From Ceratodon purpureus (lineage: Eukaryota; Streptophyta; Bryopsida; Pseudoditrichales; Ditrichaceae), in NCBI GenBank assembly GCA_014871385.1, contig CM026424.1, positions 19,857,321 to 19,921,320 of the forward strand: 64,000 bases of DNA, given 5' to 3'. Positions within the stretch are counted from its first letter, which is position 1. Each line of letters begins with the position of its first letter. The notes beneath the pieces are model-generated. The model made no database searches. It saw only the letters and a list, made by a program, of their open reading frames with translations, and was not told the DNA's origin. The position numbers and the translations under genes were made by a program. Below, piece after piece: positions 10,153 through 20,365 of the stretch.

Positions 10153-12168
10153 CCAACTGTATATCCATTGGGCATCTGCCCAGCGTTGAAGCTGATTCTC
10201 ATGCTGTCGTTTGAGTTTAATGTGGTCCCTAAGATGCCACATGGTCTGGTTCAGCATGAGTGTCTGTGCTTCAAGAGTCGTCCATTGCCTTGCAGATGTT
10301 TCGTGAGAGAGCCAAAAACTAACAATGGGGCGTTTCCTTCCCGATGTTTTGTTTTGCAGCGTCTCATACAGATGAGGTTCCTTAGCCCCTCGGAAGATGA
10401 CCGGGATAACAACAGCTGAGGTACGTGTGAACGATGCTATCCAATTCACTTGGAGGGCCTGCCACAAAGCTTCTCGGATGCGGATGGTTCTGTACCCGTG
10501 CGGTCCCGGCGGTGTAATTTGGATAGGAGCTGCAATGGGAGTGTTCGGCACTGGTTGCCAGACTAATCCTTCTTGAGAGGTCTGTGTTGCAGGCCGAATG
10601 GTGGACGGAGAAGGATCAGAGACTGGAGATGAGGACGTCCTCCGGGCAGTGGGGGGCGTTGCTTTCTTCTTGGTTTTCTCCGCAATTCTTTCTTCGGCCG
10701 GTCGTCTCGTAAGAGGGCAGCGGGACACCAGGTGATCGAAGGAGCGACAGCGCTTGCACTGTGTGGGAAACCCACTATACTCCAAAGGATACTCCAGGGT
10801 ACCCTCTGCCCCAATTTTAGGTATAATAATGGTTTTAGGCAGCTTGTTTAATGAATCTGAAAGTATCCGAACCCTAGGTCCGGAAAGTTTTGAGATATAA
10901 GATTCTGATGTATCTATCGCTAGGACTTCCCCCAGGGGACTAAGGGCTTCGGAAAGGAATGCCTTAGTCTTCAGAGGTTGTGGAAGGCCTACGATTTGCG
11001 CCCATAGAGCTATTTTGTGTGTTTCCTGTTGAGGGGCTTCAGGGTCGAAGTATGGGGACCACGCTGAGAACGTGATGATCTGACCATCACAAGTGTATGT
11101 GCGATCCGTCAATGTAAGAGTCCTGCCCTCCTCTTGGGAAAATTGAACTTCAAAAAAGTTGCTGCTGCGCATTGAAAGAGAAAGGAACGACCTGTGTAAT
11201 CTAGTGCTGGCCCATTTCCTTAATCTTCTTGGGCCAGGGCATTTGCCTTTTACCTGACCCAAAACCATGAGATCTGCTGTTTTTGCAAATGTAGTCTCCA
11301 GTTCCGCTAAGAGCTGGGCGCTAAGATTAACCCTGAGAGGGGCTGGAGAATCATCTGCTTCTGCTGCTCCTGTGTCATCTAAGGGTTTCTCCGGGAGCGG
11401 AATTTCAGGCTGCTTCAATGCTGGGGGCTGAGGATAAAATTGTGGAACAAACCTAATGAAATCGGGGGAAACTCGAGATAACATAATCCGGAGGTCCTCC
11501 TCTTCCGAGCGGGCCTGTTTAAGTCCTAGCTCAGCATGCGCTTGAATAAAAGCGGCAGTCCTGTCTCGAGTGAGTTGAACTTGTTGCTGAAGGAGTAGGA
11601 AAATGTCGAGGTCGGCGGAGTCCCAGACTGTCGCCAGGTTGCGCCGAGGTGAGCCCTCCAGCGCCGTGACATTCTGCGCCGCAACGCCAATGTCTAGCGG
11701 GACGTCTCCCGCCTGTCTTGATTCCGGGGAATAAGCATGAAGCACCGAATTGCAATGGGAAGGTACGGGTATTACCTGGGACGGTGCTTCATGCGGAGGT
11801 TGAGTTTCCTCTGGGAGACGGAGAAGGTCCTCTGGCGAAGCGCTGTTCTTCTCCTCTCGGAACGCCGTCGCGGCTGTCAACGTCTGTCCTCTAAGTTGGC
11901 CTGAAGCCGAAAACGTTGACGAACCTGAAGCGGCTAGCAGCACTTGGCTGCGAGTGCGACTCCGTGTCGAATACGGGGCCTGGTACTCCTGTGAATTTTG
12001 CGAATCTCCGCTACAATCTGATGGCCCGGCTCCAGTCTCAAGTGCAAGCATTTTGCCCTTGAGTTTCTGGGCTTTGGCCCGGCCAGCTCCTCCTTCCGGT
12101 GCCATATGGAGTCCAAATGGGACGGGAATTCGTGCAACCTGTGCTCCGAGAGATGCAGGTTGCGCCAC
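10147..12168 (-). pseudogene. LINE ORF1 (gag-like), 5' part, cut by the insertion
   Basis: The 673-codon frame encodes a nucleic-acid-binding gag-like protein. Residues about 275-445 match the DUF4283 type of plant LINE ORF1 proteins (RLRKWASTRL, FFEVQF, W..IVGLP). A CCHC knuckle, CKRCRSFDHLVSRC (C-x2-C-x4-H-x4-C), follows at about residue 474. After it comes a Ser/Pro/Arg-rich tail and a WW-type segment. The frame stops at a TAG created by the first bases of the 451-bp insertion. The protein normally coats LINE RNA; this copy lacks its last roughly 149 residues. Confidence 0.85.
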
Positions 12169-12254
12169 TGGCGATTGCGGGAGTAAACTAAAGAATGTCG
12201 ATAAGAAAACTGGTTGCCTAAAGATTCGGATCTGAGAAAAGAGAGAAGAATGTT

Positions 12255-12279
12255 GCGGCTCCGCGAATTGCGGAGCCGC
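12255..12279 (-). other. Perfect hairpin at the LINE 5' end
   Basis: GCGGCTCCGC, five loop bases, then GCGGAGCCGC: a 10-bp perfect GC stem just inside the 5' end of the element. It may be a structure of the 5' UTR RNA. Confidence 0.85.
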
Positions 12280-12285
12280 CCCCCC

Positions 12286-12315
12286 AGAGCCTTGCCAGAG
12301 CCTTGCGCTCTACCC
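12286..12315 (-). repeat. Extra partial copies of the tRNA target at the LINE 5' junction
   Basis: On the plus strand, AGAGCCTTG (12286-12294) and a whole 18-bp copy (12297-12314) precede the true target-site duplication at 12316-12333. The copies are separated by CC and C. They are further copies of the tRNA anticodon-arm sequence. Confidence 0.9.
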
Positions 12316-12350
12316 AGAGCCTTGCGCTCTACCAACTGAGCTAGGACGGC
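12316..12350 (-). tRNA. trnK-CUU: tRNA-Lys(CUU), 5' part, split by a LINE
   Basis: Minus strand: acceptor GCCGTCC, TA, then the D arm GCTC-AGTTGGTA-GAGC and the anticodon stem CAAGG up to CTCT of the loop. A box A match (TAGCTCAGTTGG) is intact. The rest of the tRNA is at 3913-3950. See that entry for the pairing evidence. Confidence 0.92.
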
Positions 12351-14734
12351 TCCTCAAATCACGCCACGCCACGTGGCTGACTGTACACGTGTATCTGACT
12401 GGCCCGGCCGGTCGCTGGAACAGAGGCCCATGACCGTGGCATTCCTGCAACAGTAAATAAATGGATTTTTGACTCGACTTTGGTCCTCCCTCCGCTCCAT
12501 ACACGGACGCTGTGCTGGCATGTACGTAGAGAGCCGGTGTACGCTCATACTCTCTAAGGTTATATACTTGTGGCTTGGTAATCATCAGGAGCTGCGTGCA
12601 CTGGAGAATTGAACTGCATAGAGCTGTGTTGGCCTCCATCTACACTTAGAATGGAATGGATGTTTCTAAAACATCTCAGTGAATGATCTTTGAACGGGCC
12701 CTTGGAATTGTGAGCAAAGTTATCTTGTTTTTATAAGTTCCATACATTCATTGTATAAGTGTGGTTACATTGTGTTTTTAATGTTTGGTTGTAGAAATAC
12801 CGTTAGGGTAGTTTGAGCCGTATCCAATAGTTTGGATGTTTACAAATTGTTCAAAAAGATGTTTGATGTATGCCTTTGATAAAACAAGTCAAGGTTTAGG
12901 AGTGTGGAGTATTATTTATTGAAAGCTAGATTAATATATTACTATATTAATTACAAATTATGAATATTACATCTTTTTTTAAGAAAGACAAAGAAAAATC
13001 TTCTTTAACTTCCAGAGTTCTAAGACAACCAAAATGGCCGTTTGTAATTTTGGTTAGGCCACCATGAACGCATTTTATTTTTAGATTTATTGAGACTTTT
13101 TTGGGTGGTAGATGTGGATGGTAGCTTTTCTAAAAGTTGCTACACGCAACATTTGGACTCACGGTTCATGAGTTAGAGCGTTTTAAAGATTTCAGCCGAA
13201 CTGTGGGCAAGCTCTCGGCCACTATCAATGCAGCAAATTCTGCCCAAAACTGCCCAAAACCGCCCAAAATTTCAAAAAAAATCCAAAATCTGCCCAAAGT
13301 CAAAACTTTGAAATTCCACCAAAAATTGAGATTTACATAATTTTCAAAAATAAAAAATTCTATGTATAGAGAAGGCAGTAGAGCATGTTCCCACCATTCG
13401 AATTTTCAATCTAAGAAATTTTTAATATGCTATTTTTTTGTCAAAAAACGGCCTCTGTTTGTGAATTTCAGCTTACCTTCTAGCGGAAAATGATATTTTT
13501 GGCAACCTTCCACAATGTTATTGAATATGATATTTTTTGGACATGTACCTAACTCACTTTGGAACAAGAATATGGAGATACTCATTCCATATCTACTTTA
13601 AAAAATGGTTTTTTGGGCCTTCAAAACTCCGCTGTCATCTTTTTGCGCAGGGATAGAAAACTTGTTTTTCAACTTTGAACGTTACGATCTTGCAATTGGT
13701 GAGGAATGAGTGTGTAAGATTTGGTGGACATGGAGACATAGAAGTTAGCTACAAGATCGTACGGTTAGATGTACTAAAAAAGACCCCAAGTTTGCAAAAG
13801 CCACCTTGCTTTGAAGAAGGGCTGTTTTGAGGAAGTTTTGATGAAAAATACCCTCAGAACTTTAGGGGTTAAGCTTACATTATATGATGCATTTTACAAA
13901 TACATTACTTTTTAGATTTTTGAGGTAGACTATTTTTTGTTTCTTCATATATCATTTTGAAGGATTTTAAATCCTACAGGGAAACTCTAAGTTTTTCAAA
14001 ATGTTAAACATTGTTGAACTGGAAAAATAATTTTTTTGATGAATAGTGATCTATTTGTACTTTCATTTTAAAAGTCTTTCCAAGTGTCATGGTCCAATAC
14101 AAATTCAAAATAAATATTAAGTGATATCTCGATAGTTTTATGTTTTGTACTTAACTATGTATGTATTTGATTACATAACGTATACCCGTATGTCAGCTTT
14201 TGGTAATCACTTACAACATTCTTGTAAAGTTTCCAAGACTAATCACCGTGACACTGCTACTAAGGTTTAGAAAGCCCCTTGCAACTAGTAACGTACAATA
14301 GTATTGTGATGTGTCTTCAAATTGCCGTTCTCTGCTTTGGAGATCCTGGCTCTTCAATGAATTGCTGCTGCTCCTCACCTGGAGGAGGTAGTGCTTCGGG
14401 AGTGTGCCACTCAGGGTGTGCAGGCACTTAGTTAGGCCGATCTAGTCAGAATATAGCCCAACTGGGTACTGGCTGTAAGTGACGATTTCTGTCACAGAAA
14501 TGAAAATTTGATTGAACTGCTACAGGAAGCAAAGACCTTGAAACTCAGTTAGTTTTCTTTCTTTTTTAAAAGTTTTACACACTGATTAATTCAATAAATT
14601 CAGTTTTTGATAAAAAAAAAAAAATACAAATTAAATTTTAGAAATCTAACTAATATATTTGTGATTATCAAAAATAAAAAAAACTAACTTGATTGGATTA
14701 AGTGATCAATATGTGATAAATGGTTTCATATAAA
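12351..14734. other. Non-coding, probably decayed repeat DNA
   Basis: I find no gene. 13140-13330 has an A/C-rich run with repeated TGCCCAAAA words. 14384-14450 resembles 42443-42510 (see that entry). Base composition falls towards AT after 13.4 kb. Confidence 0.5.
14384..14450 (+). repeat. Dispersed repeat, copy 1
   Basis: GAGGTAGTGCTTCGGGAGTG, then ...AGG..., ...AGGCACTTAG and TAGGCCGA. The same words occur in the same order and spacing at 42443-42510, with about one difference in four. Confidence 0.6.
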
Positions 14735-15955
14735 TATTTTTTGCATCCTAATTCTTTGGTTTTGATAATTTTGAGTTTTGTTTATTTTTTACATTGTTTT
14801 GATGATAAATTTGGCTATAAAACCTGAAATTTAATGAGATCAACCCTAGCTACCTTGCTATCGTTATTTTGAGAGAACCCTAAAATTACTTAACGGACAA
14901 CGGGTCCTACCGGACCCATTGCCCATATTCAAAGGGCACAAGCATGGTAAAGTGGACCACAAAAGTGCTTAGCTATTTGCCAGTTTCAGCCCTTTTGCAA
15001 AAATTGCACAAAAGTGATGGAAAGATGTAATTGAAGTCAATTTTTTTTGTTAATATGGATTCTCAACTTGTTTTTCTACAACTTGGAAAAGTTTCGTGCA
15101 AAGTAGACACTTTAAAGTTATTGTATGAAGGCTTTAAATCCAAGTAAAGTGAATGCAGTCATTTGGAAAAGTGAACATAACGGTTTAGGGTTTGCCCGAA
15201 ATCACTTTTGATTTTGCGGTGCCCTTTGTATGTTTAAGAGGTATTCTAAAATAGTCAATTCATATATTCATTAATTGATTTAGCGTTCCAAAAGTACCGC
15301 AAGGATGTTTTTTAAGAGGGTCACTTCCACGGTACTTTTTGTGCATTTTTTTTCATTGATTATTGTTTTTTTAAATTGAAAAAAACATCCTCTAAAGACA
15401 ATAGAGGGCACCAAATGAAGAAATCAAGACTTTGGAAAAGTTCATTTTCATGATTTAAAACTAGTGGTCAAATTTAGTTTCAATTTAGAATGTTCTTCTT
15501 ATAAAGATGTGTATAAGATACCTTATGACACCTTAGAAAGTGACCAAAATGCTCAAAAACTACACCAAAATGCTTAAAATCAGCTTTGAGCTTTAAAAAA
15601 CAGCACACTTCATATTCACTTGTTAGTGATCACATTTTGCACTTTGTGGTCCACTTTATTGTGCTTACACCCCAAACCCTTCTTGCTCCGCTCGATGGAT
15701 TTGAAGAGCCTTATATTTTTGCATCCTAATTCTTTAATTTTGATAATTTTGAGCTTTATTTATATTTAACATTATTTGGATGATAAAATAAGGGCTATAA
15801 AACCCAAAATTCAATGAGATCAATCCTAGCTATCCCGCTGTCGTTGTTTTGAGTGAACCCTAAAATTACTTAACGGACAACGGGTCTTACCGGACCCGTT
15901 GCCCTTATTCAAAACCTTCTCGCCCCACTTGATGGGTTTGAAAGGCCTCATAATT
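14735..15955. repeat. Tandem pair of about 245-bp units, first unit interrupted
   Basis: Unit 2 (15714-15955) contains TATTTTTGCATCCTAATTCT, GATAATTTTGAG, a GAGATCAA block, CGGACAACGGGTC and ATGG(A/G)TTTGAA. Unit 1 shows the same order at 14735-14933 and finishes at 15677-15713, after a 739-bp insertion. The units differ at about one base in eight. Confidence 0.8.
14934..15672. mobile_element. 739-bp TIR element nested in the duplicated unit
   Basis: The termini are inverted repeats of about 33 bp: GGGCACAAGCATGGTAAAGT at the left and the complement of GGGTGTAAGCACAATAAAGT at the right, each continuing GGACCACAAA. The interior has no coding capacity and contains further inverted words. It is flanked by CAAA at 14930-14933 and 15673-15676, a probable 3-4 bp target-site duplication, and the uninterrupted sister unit shows the empty site. 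Confidence 0.85.
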
Positions 15956-16300
15956 AAATAATCTTCCTAATTCAATTAATTCATTTTTCTAATTCAATTA
16001 ATTTAGTTTCCTAATTCAATACATTCATTTTCTAAGTTCTTAATTCAACTAATTCATTTTCCTAATTAAATTTATTTATTTTTTAATTCATTTTCCTATT
16101 TATTTTTTCATAAAACAGGAACAGTAACAACACATGATCAAAAACTGTATATTTCGTTTAAACTGCATGAATGTTGGTTTCCATCCCACTTGACAGTTAA
16201 CTGTGGGTGATTTTCTGAATTAGAACCTGTCAGCTGACAGCCTACTCACACTCCGAGTGGCACACTCCGAGTGGCACCTGGAGCTTGGAAATGATAGGGA
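15956..16300. other. AT-rich spacer with CTAATTCAATTAATT repeats
   Basis: 15960-16090 consists of irregular repeats of a CCTAATTCAATTAATTCATTT word. 16246-16277 holds two copies of CACACTCCGAGTGG. No gene. Confidence 0.7.
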
Positions 16301-16652
16301 TGTGTGCACCCCTTGTGATAAACCTCGCCCTCATCTTAATGACGAGGGCCCCCCAACCAGGGCTGTCATTGGAGGGGGCAAAAAGCCCCCTATATTTTGC
16401 ATGTTGATGAAAAAAAAAATTAAAATTTTAAAAAATTTTAAAAAATATATAAACTAACTAAAATTAATCTAGTGGGTCCCCCTTAGGCTAATTTGGGGTC
16501 CCCGGTTTCATTAAAAATAAAAAAATTACTAAAAAAGGGCCGCAGGGCCCCTAAAAATAGATCAGGAAGGAAAGGAGAAAGGGGAGGAGGAGGGGGAGGG
16601 CCCGCCTCGTCATTAAGACGAGGGCGAGGTTTAGAGCGAGGGTGTGTGCACT
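16301..16652. mobile_element. MITE with long GC-rich inverted ends
   Basis: The two ends are inverted repeats of roughly 45 bp. The left end contains AACCTCGCCCTCATCTTAAT and GACGAGG; the right end contains the complement with one difference (CGTC for CATC). The outer part (TGTGCACC / GTGCACAC) is less exact. The interior is AT-rich, then G-rich (GGAGGAGGAGGGGGAGGG), and has no coding capacity. Single-stranded, the whole 350 bp would fold into one long hairpin. Confidence 0.85.
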
Positions 16653-18736
16653 AGGTGTGTAATGTACTGTACACTAACGCCTGGTTAAAACTAGTGAGAA
16701 AAATGACTTCTTGTGTTCGTACTGTGCAGAAGAATTTTTACTTAGCATTGAACTCCTCAATCTAATTTTGAGATTAATAGGATCGCAGTCGATTCTCTCG
16801 TTTTATATTAAATCCAAGGAAAAACAAAGGAAGGCAAATTGAGTAAAAGAGAGAGAGTTCTGGATCACAAAATCTCATTCCTATCTGCGAATCTACTTTT
16901 GAATCCTCCCTGTATCAGATGCATTTATACTGATCCCTTGATTAGGACCCCATGTGGTGAACTTGGCAGATACTGAAGGAGCAGCTCACCTGTATCCATT
17001 ACGATCGGATCATTTTAATTTTTGATCACGAGTAGTTTTCAAAATGACCTAGAACAACTCCTAGGAATACATCAATTCTGCAGCTGTTGCTTTATGAGGC
17101 TGTTGTGAAACTTAGTACACTTATGCAGGAGCAACCTAATATGTAAAAGTAGACTTGTAGTTTATACTGTATATTATCTTTCATATCAAGGAGGAGATTT
17201 AACCAGGCTTTTACATAAAGTTGTGAGATAGAAGCTGAGTTTCTTCGAAGGCGAGATGCTCTAATCAGAGTTGTTAACCTTCAGATTTTGTCATCAGCAA
17301 ACGGCTGGTGTGCGTCCGTTATCAATCGTCCATTGTGAAGCTTGCAACTCGCTGCTGACCAGTGCTATCTTAGTACTTTCTTCCAGTCATGGTGTCTCGC
17401 CTCCGGTTCGATGAATATGCAGAGATCAGCTTACCATTCAGTATTGCTAACAGAATCTATATTTACAGAGGTATTACCAAAATAAGTGAAGTCAAGTAAT
17501 GTTAGAGCTTGTGTATTGCTCCACTGCTGATTAATTAATGTACAGAAAATGGAACTTGCAGGAGATTGAAACCCTGTTACAATTTGAAGTGGACCACCGA
17601 ATGCTGGGGTGGACTGAATTCCACTCCAATGGAACTGAGCACCCCGCCTCACTTACGAAGTTATCACTCAGTGTTCACCTTACTGTTCCGGAAACGGTAT
17701 CGCTTATCATTGACCTGCTCACCATGCTCTAATAACTTTAGGAACTGGAATAAGTATGACGCACGTAAGGCCTTGATACGAGTTGCTAGTTCAAGGCTGC
17801 TTGACTGAACAAGATTCACCTGTACTGAGGTAGGATACGAGAGTGCCTCGGAAAAGTATGTGAACAAGATTGGCAAATGATTCACAGGCTAGAATGAATA
17901 TTAATTCGAAGTTATAATTGGAAGTACTCACAAAAAATTGGAAAAACGAATTCAGAGTAGGGAACCTGAAACATGCAAATCTTTCTAATTTCCAACCGTC
18001 TGTAACGACACGGAATAACCCCCGAAGTAACGTCCGGTGAACAGAAGAACACACAAGTGGACACACCGCTGTCAATACCACGATCACGAATTGAACAAGG
18101 TGTAAATTAAAGGAAGAAGTAACAGGGCATGAAAATCCATACATATGTGCAATGAGTGTATAATATTAATTTTTTGCTATCTCTTTACAATGGAGAATGG
18201 GGAAGGTTGTACAACGTCAACCATGTACCTCCTGGACTCCCGGCCAACAGCGTGGTCACAACGTATATTTCGTATCATGATATCAGAATTACACGATGAT
18301 AATTCAGAATCATGACTGAGGTAACCACTATCGTGCACCACACAATTATAATCTAAATCTGCTGGAAGACTGAAGATTACGCAAGACGACTTACGAATTT
18401 CAGCATTAGCAACAGCGGTTAAGATTTACCTCCTGAAGATCGTCTTTGTGATTATTGACTACGTCTTAAGCCGCATTGGAACAAATATGTGTCCTCGCCT
18501 ACCCTCAGCTACCATCATCCAAGGACCAACATGTCACATAAAGTCGGGTGCCTTAGGATTTGAGTGGTTGTGTAGTGTCAAGTGTAAGACGAGAATGGAG
18601 GCGAATCTACCAAAATACCTGAGTTTGTGTACGATCTCGAAATTGAAGCTGGATTAAACAAACATTCCTTGGATTCAAGGTACGATGCAGATGGTTCCGG
18701 TGTAATCCCAAGGCAGGAGCAGCATGAATTCGAGCT
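16653..18736. other. No gene recognised
   Basis: Mixed-composition sequence between the MITE and the 3' end of the ERF gene. All open frames are short (under 120 codons) and overlap on both strands without family features. Part of 18.2-18.7 kb may be the 3' UTR of the ERF gene. Confidence 0.5.
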
Positions 18737-20365
18737 TCAAAAGCCAAGCTGAAGATCGAGCTTCACACTTGAATCGGTCCGGTTCTGGAGAAGAGTCATT
18801 GTGCTTTGCAATGGAACTCCTTTCTTCGGAGGGTGGGTCATGAATTGCAAAGTTCTCACTTCGTCACTTACACGCACTGCCGGAAATTTCGTCAGTTTGG
18901 AGCCCCTGGTGCTCTTTCCAGTAGCTGAATAGTTAATGATATCAGATCGTCTTTGCGTTGTACTAGAGGAAATATTTCTCATAGTATTCTTGAAACGAGA
19001 TGTTGCAGACTTTGGTGACAAATTTGATACCTCCGCTCCTCTCAGTTCGTTATTGAGTGGGCATGTGAAGTTGGTTTTCGCTTTGGCACCTCGAAGTGCT
19101 CTTGCAGCTGGAGTGCCAGACAATAGAAATTAGTACATATGTATGTTGGAACTAGAATAGCTTTTGCAAGTAGTAGATCACTTCAAAGAAAACCTAGTGT
19201 AGCACATGAGAAAGCTTTGGCAATTTCATCATGCTCAGTACTGGTTTCATTTGTTGCACTCACCACTGTCATAAGCCCGGGCAGCATCTTCAGCCGTGTC
19301 GAAAGTGCCCAACCAGTGTCGACATCTTCCGATCCGGTCACGAATCTCGGCAGACCACCGACCCCATGGCCGCTTCCTCACACCTCTGTAAGATCGACCT
19401 CCGGGTAGTGCAGTCCCGACAGCTTTATCAAGTCTAATTGCTGCATTCCCTTTGGTCACTTGATTCGGAACCCTCTGAGTACGGGACCTTGATGACTTCT
19501 CCACCCGTGGTACGATAGTGAGAATGTTGTCAGGTGTAGGTAAACTGAAACTATTGATTGTTGATACATAAACACGAGGATGAGAACATTGGACTGTCCC
19601 TGACAAGCTAAGCATGCTCAAGTTCTCAAGCTGTGAGTCCTGATGATTTATCTGCAGATTCTGGTGGTGCATCTCTCGGTAGCTGTCGAGGAATGAGCCC
19701 GGAGAAGTACTACGATCATGTACAGAAACAAAATTTCGATGAGCTGCAGCTTCGAAGCTTTGAGGGTTCCCGTACAAGGTGCTCTGCCCCACGACCGCCG
19801 CAATGCCATCGAGATCTTGCACGTCCACACAAGAGCTCTTGGGTGAATCATCGTAGTCCACAGCCTCAACTAAACGCGCAAGGGATGGAAGCCTATCATC
19901 TCTACTATTCTCAGCTGCAGAGTCACCGTATTCGGCGAGGAAGAAGCTAGGGTCCAGCTCATAGTGATTTTCCCAGTAGAATTGATCATCAGCTGATAAT
20001 CGTCCGTTGTAATGGACGGTGACTTTCTCCACCGAAGAGACGATGGAGTTGCCAGCAGATGACTCCACAATGGGCGAGAGATCGCATACATCGCACAGAT
20101 GGTGCAATGCAGGCCCTAAGCACCGCAGACAAGTGTTGGGCCAGCCTCGTCCATCTAAACAAGTCGGCTCAGCGCTGCTATGCAACTTTTCCCTCTTCAG
20201 GGACCCGTAAATCTCAGATGTACTTGCGTCATGCCATTTACGCTTGACAAGCAGCTGGGTGTCACACAACACTGCATCCAGCATAGCCATAAGTGAAGTC
20301 CCAAGGCCTACAACGTCCACTTGATTATCAGAATCTTTGTAGCTGAAGGGGTTACTAAGTTCCAT
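18737..20365 (-). CDS. AP2/ERF-family transcription factor with C-terminal EAR motif
   Basis: There are two exons: 19264-20365 and 18737-19107. The 156-bp intron starts GTGAGTGC and ends CTCCAG. The product is 490 aa. The single AP2/ERF domain lies at residues about 326-382 ([28 protein letters not shown], then [14 protein letters not shown] from exon 2), so it binds GCC-box-like DNA and is nuclear. The protein ends with KLDLQLGF, an LxLxL EAR motif, which in plant ERFs recruits TOPLESS-type co-repressors; a repressor role is inferred. The 325-residue N-terminus is not recognised, though it has a Cys-rich patch (CLRCLG...CDVCDL) at about 80-95. The intron splits the AP2 domain, whereas most ERF genes have no intron there. 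The start ATG at 20365 is the first in the frame. Confidence 0.93.

Larger units (their letters stand above)
3969..12315 (-). mobile_element. Non-LTR retrotransposon (LINE) inserted in tRNA-Lys
   Basis: This is an 8.3-kb LINE in the same orientation as the tRNA gene it interrupts. It has a 5' UTR with a perfect 10-bp hairpin, a gag-like ORF1 (10147-12168, continued at 9252-9701), an overlapping ORF2 (4255-9270) with endonuclease and reverse transcriptase, and a 3' UTR of about 286 bp. The 3' end has no poly(A); instead a small hairpin (ACCCC-ACC-GGGGT, 3975-3987) stands six bases from the junction. The 18-bp target-site duplication is perfect and ORF2 is open throughout, so insertion looks recent. 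The gag domain (DUF4283 plus CCHC knuckle) and the zf-RVT domain place it among plant LINEs. Confidence 0.95.

Noticed and set aside
3951-12333. Two separate tRNA pseudogenes or tRNA-derived SINEs
   Set aside because: The halves are complementary in content, their acceptor strands pair, and the overlap is exactly an 18-bp target duplication. One split gene explains all of this.
14735-15955. Direct repeats that look like LTRs of a miniature retrotransposon
   Set aside because: The interval between them is a TIR element with its own duplication, and the unit continues after it. This is a tandem duplication with a nested insertion; there is no primer-binding site or polypurine tract.
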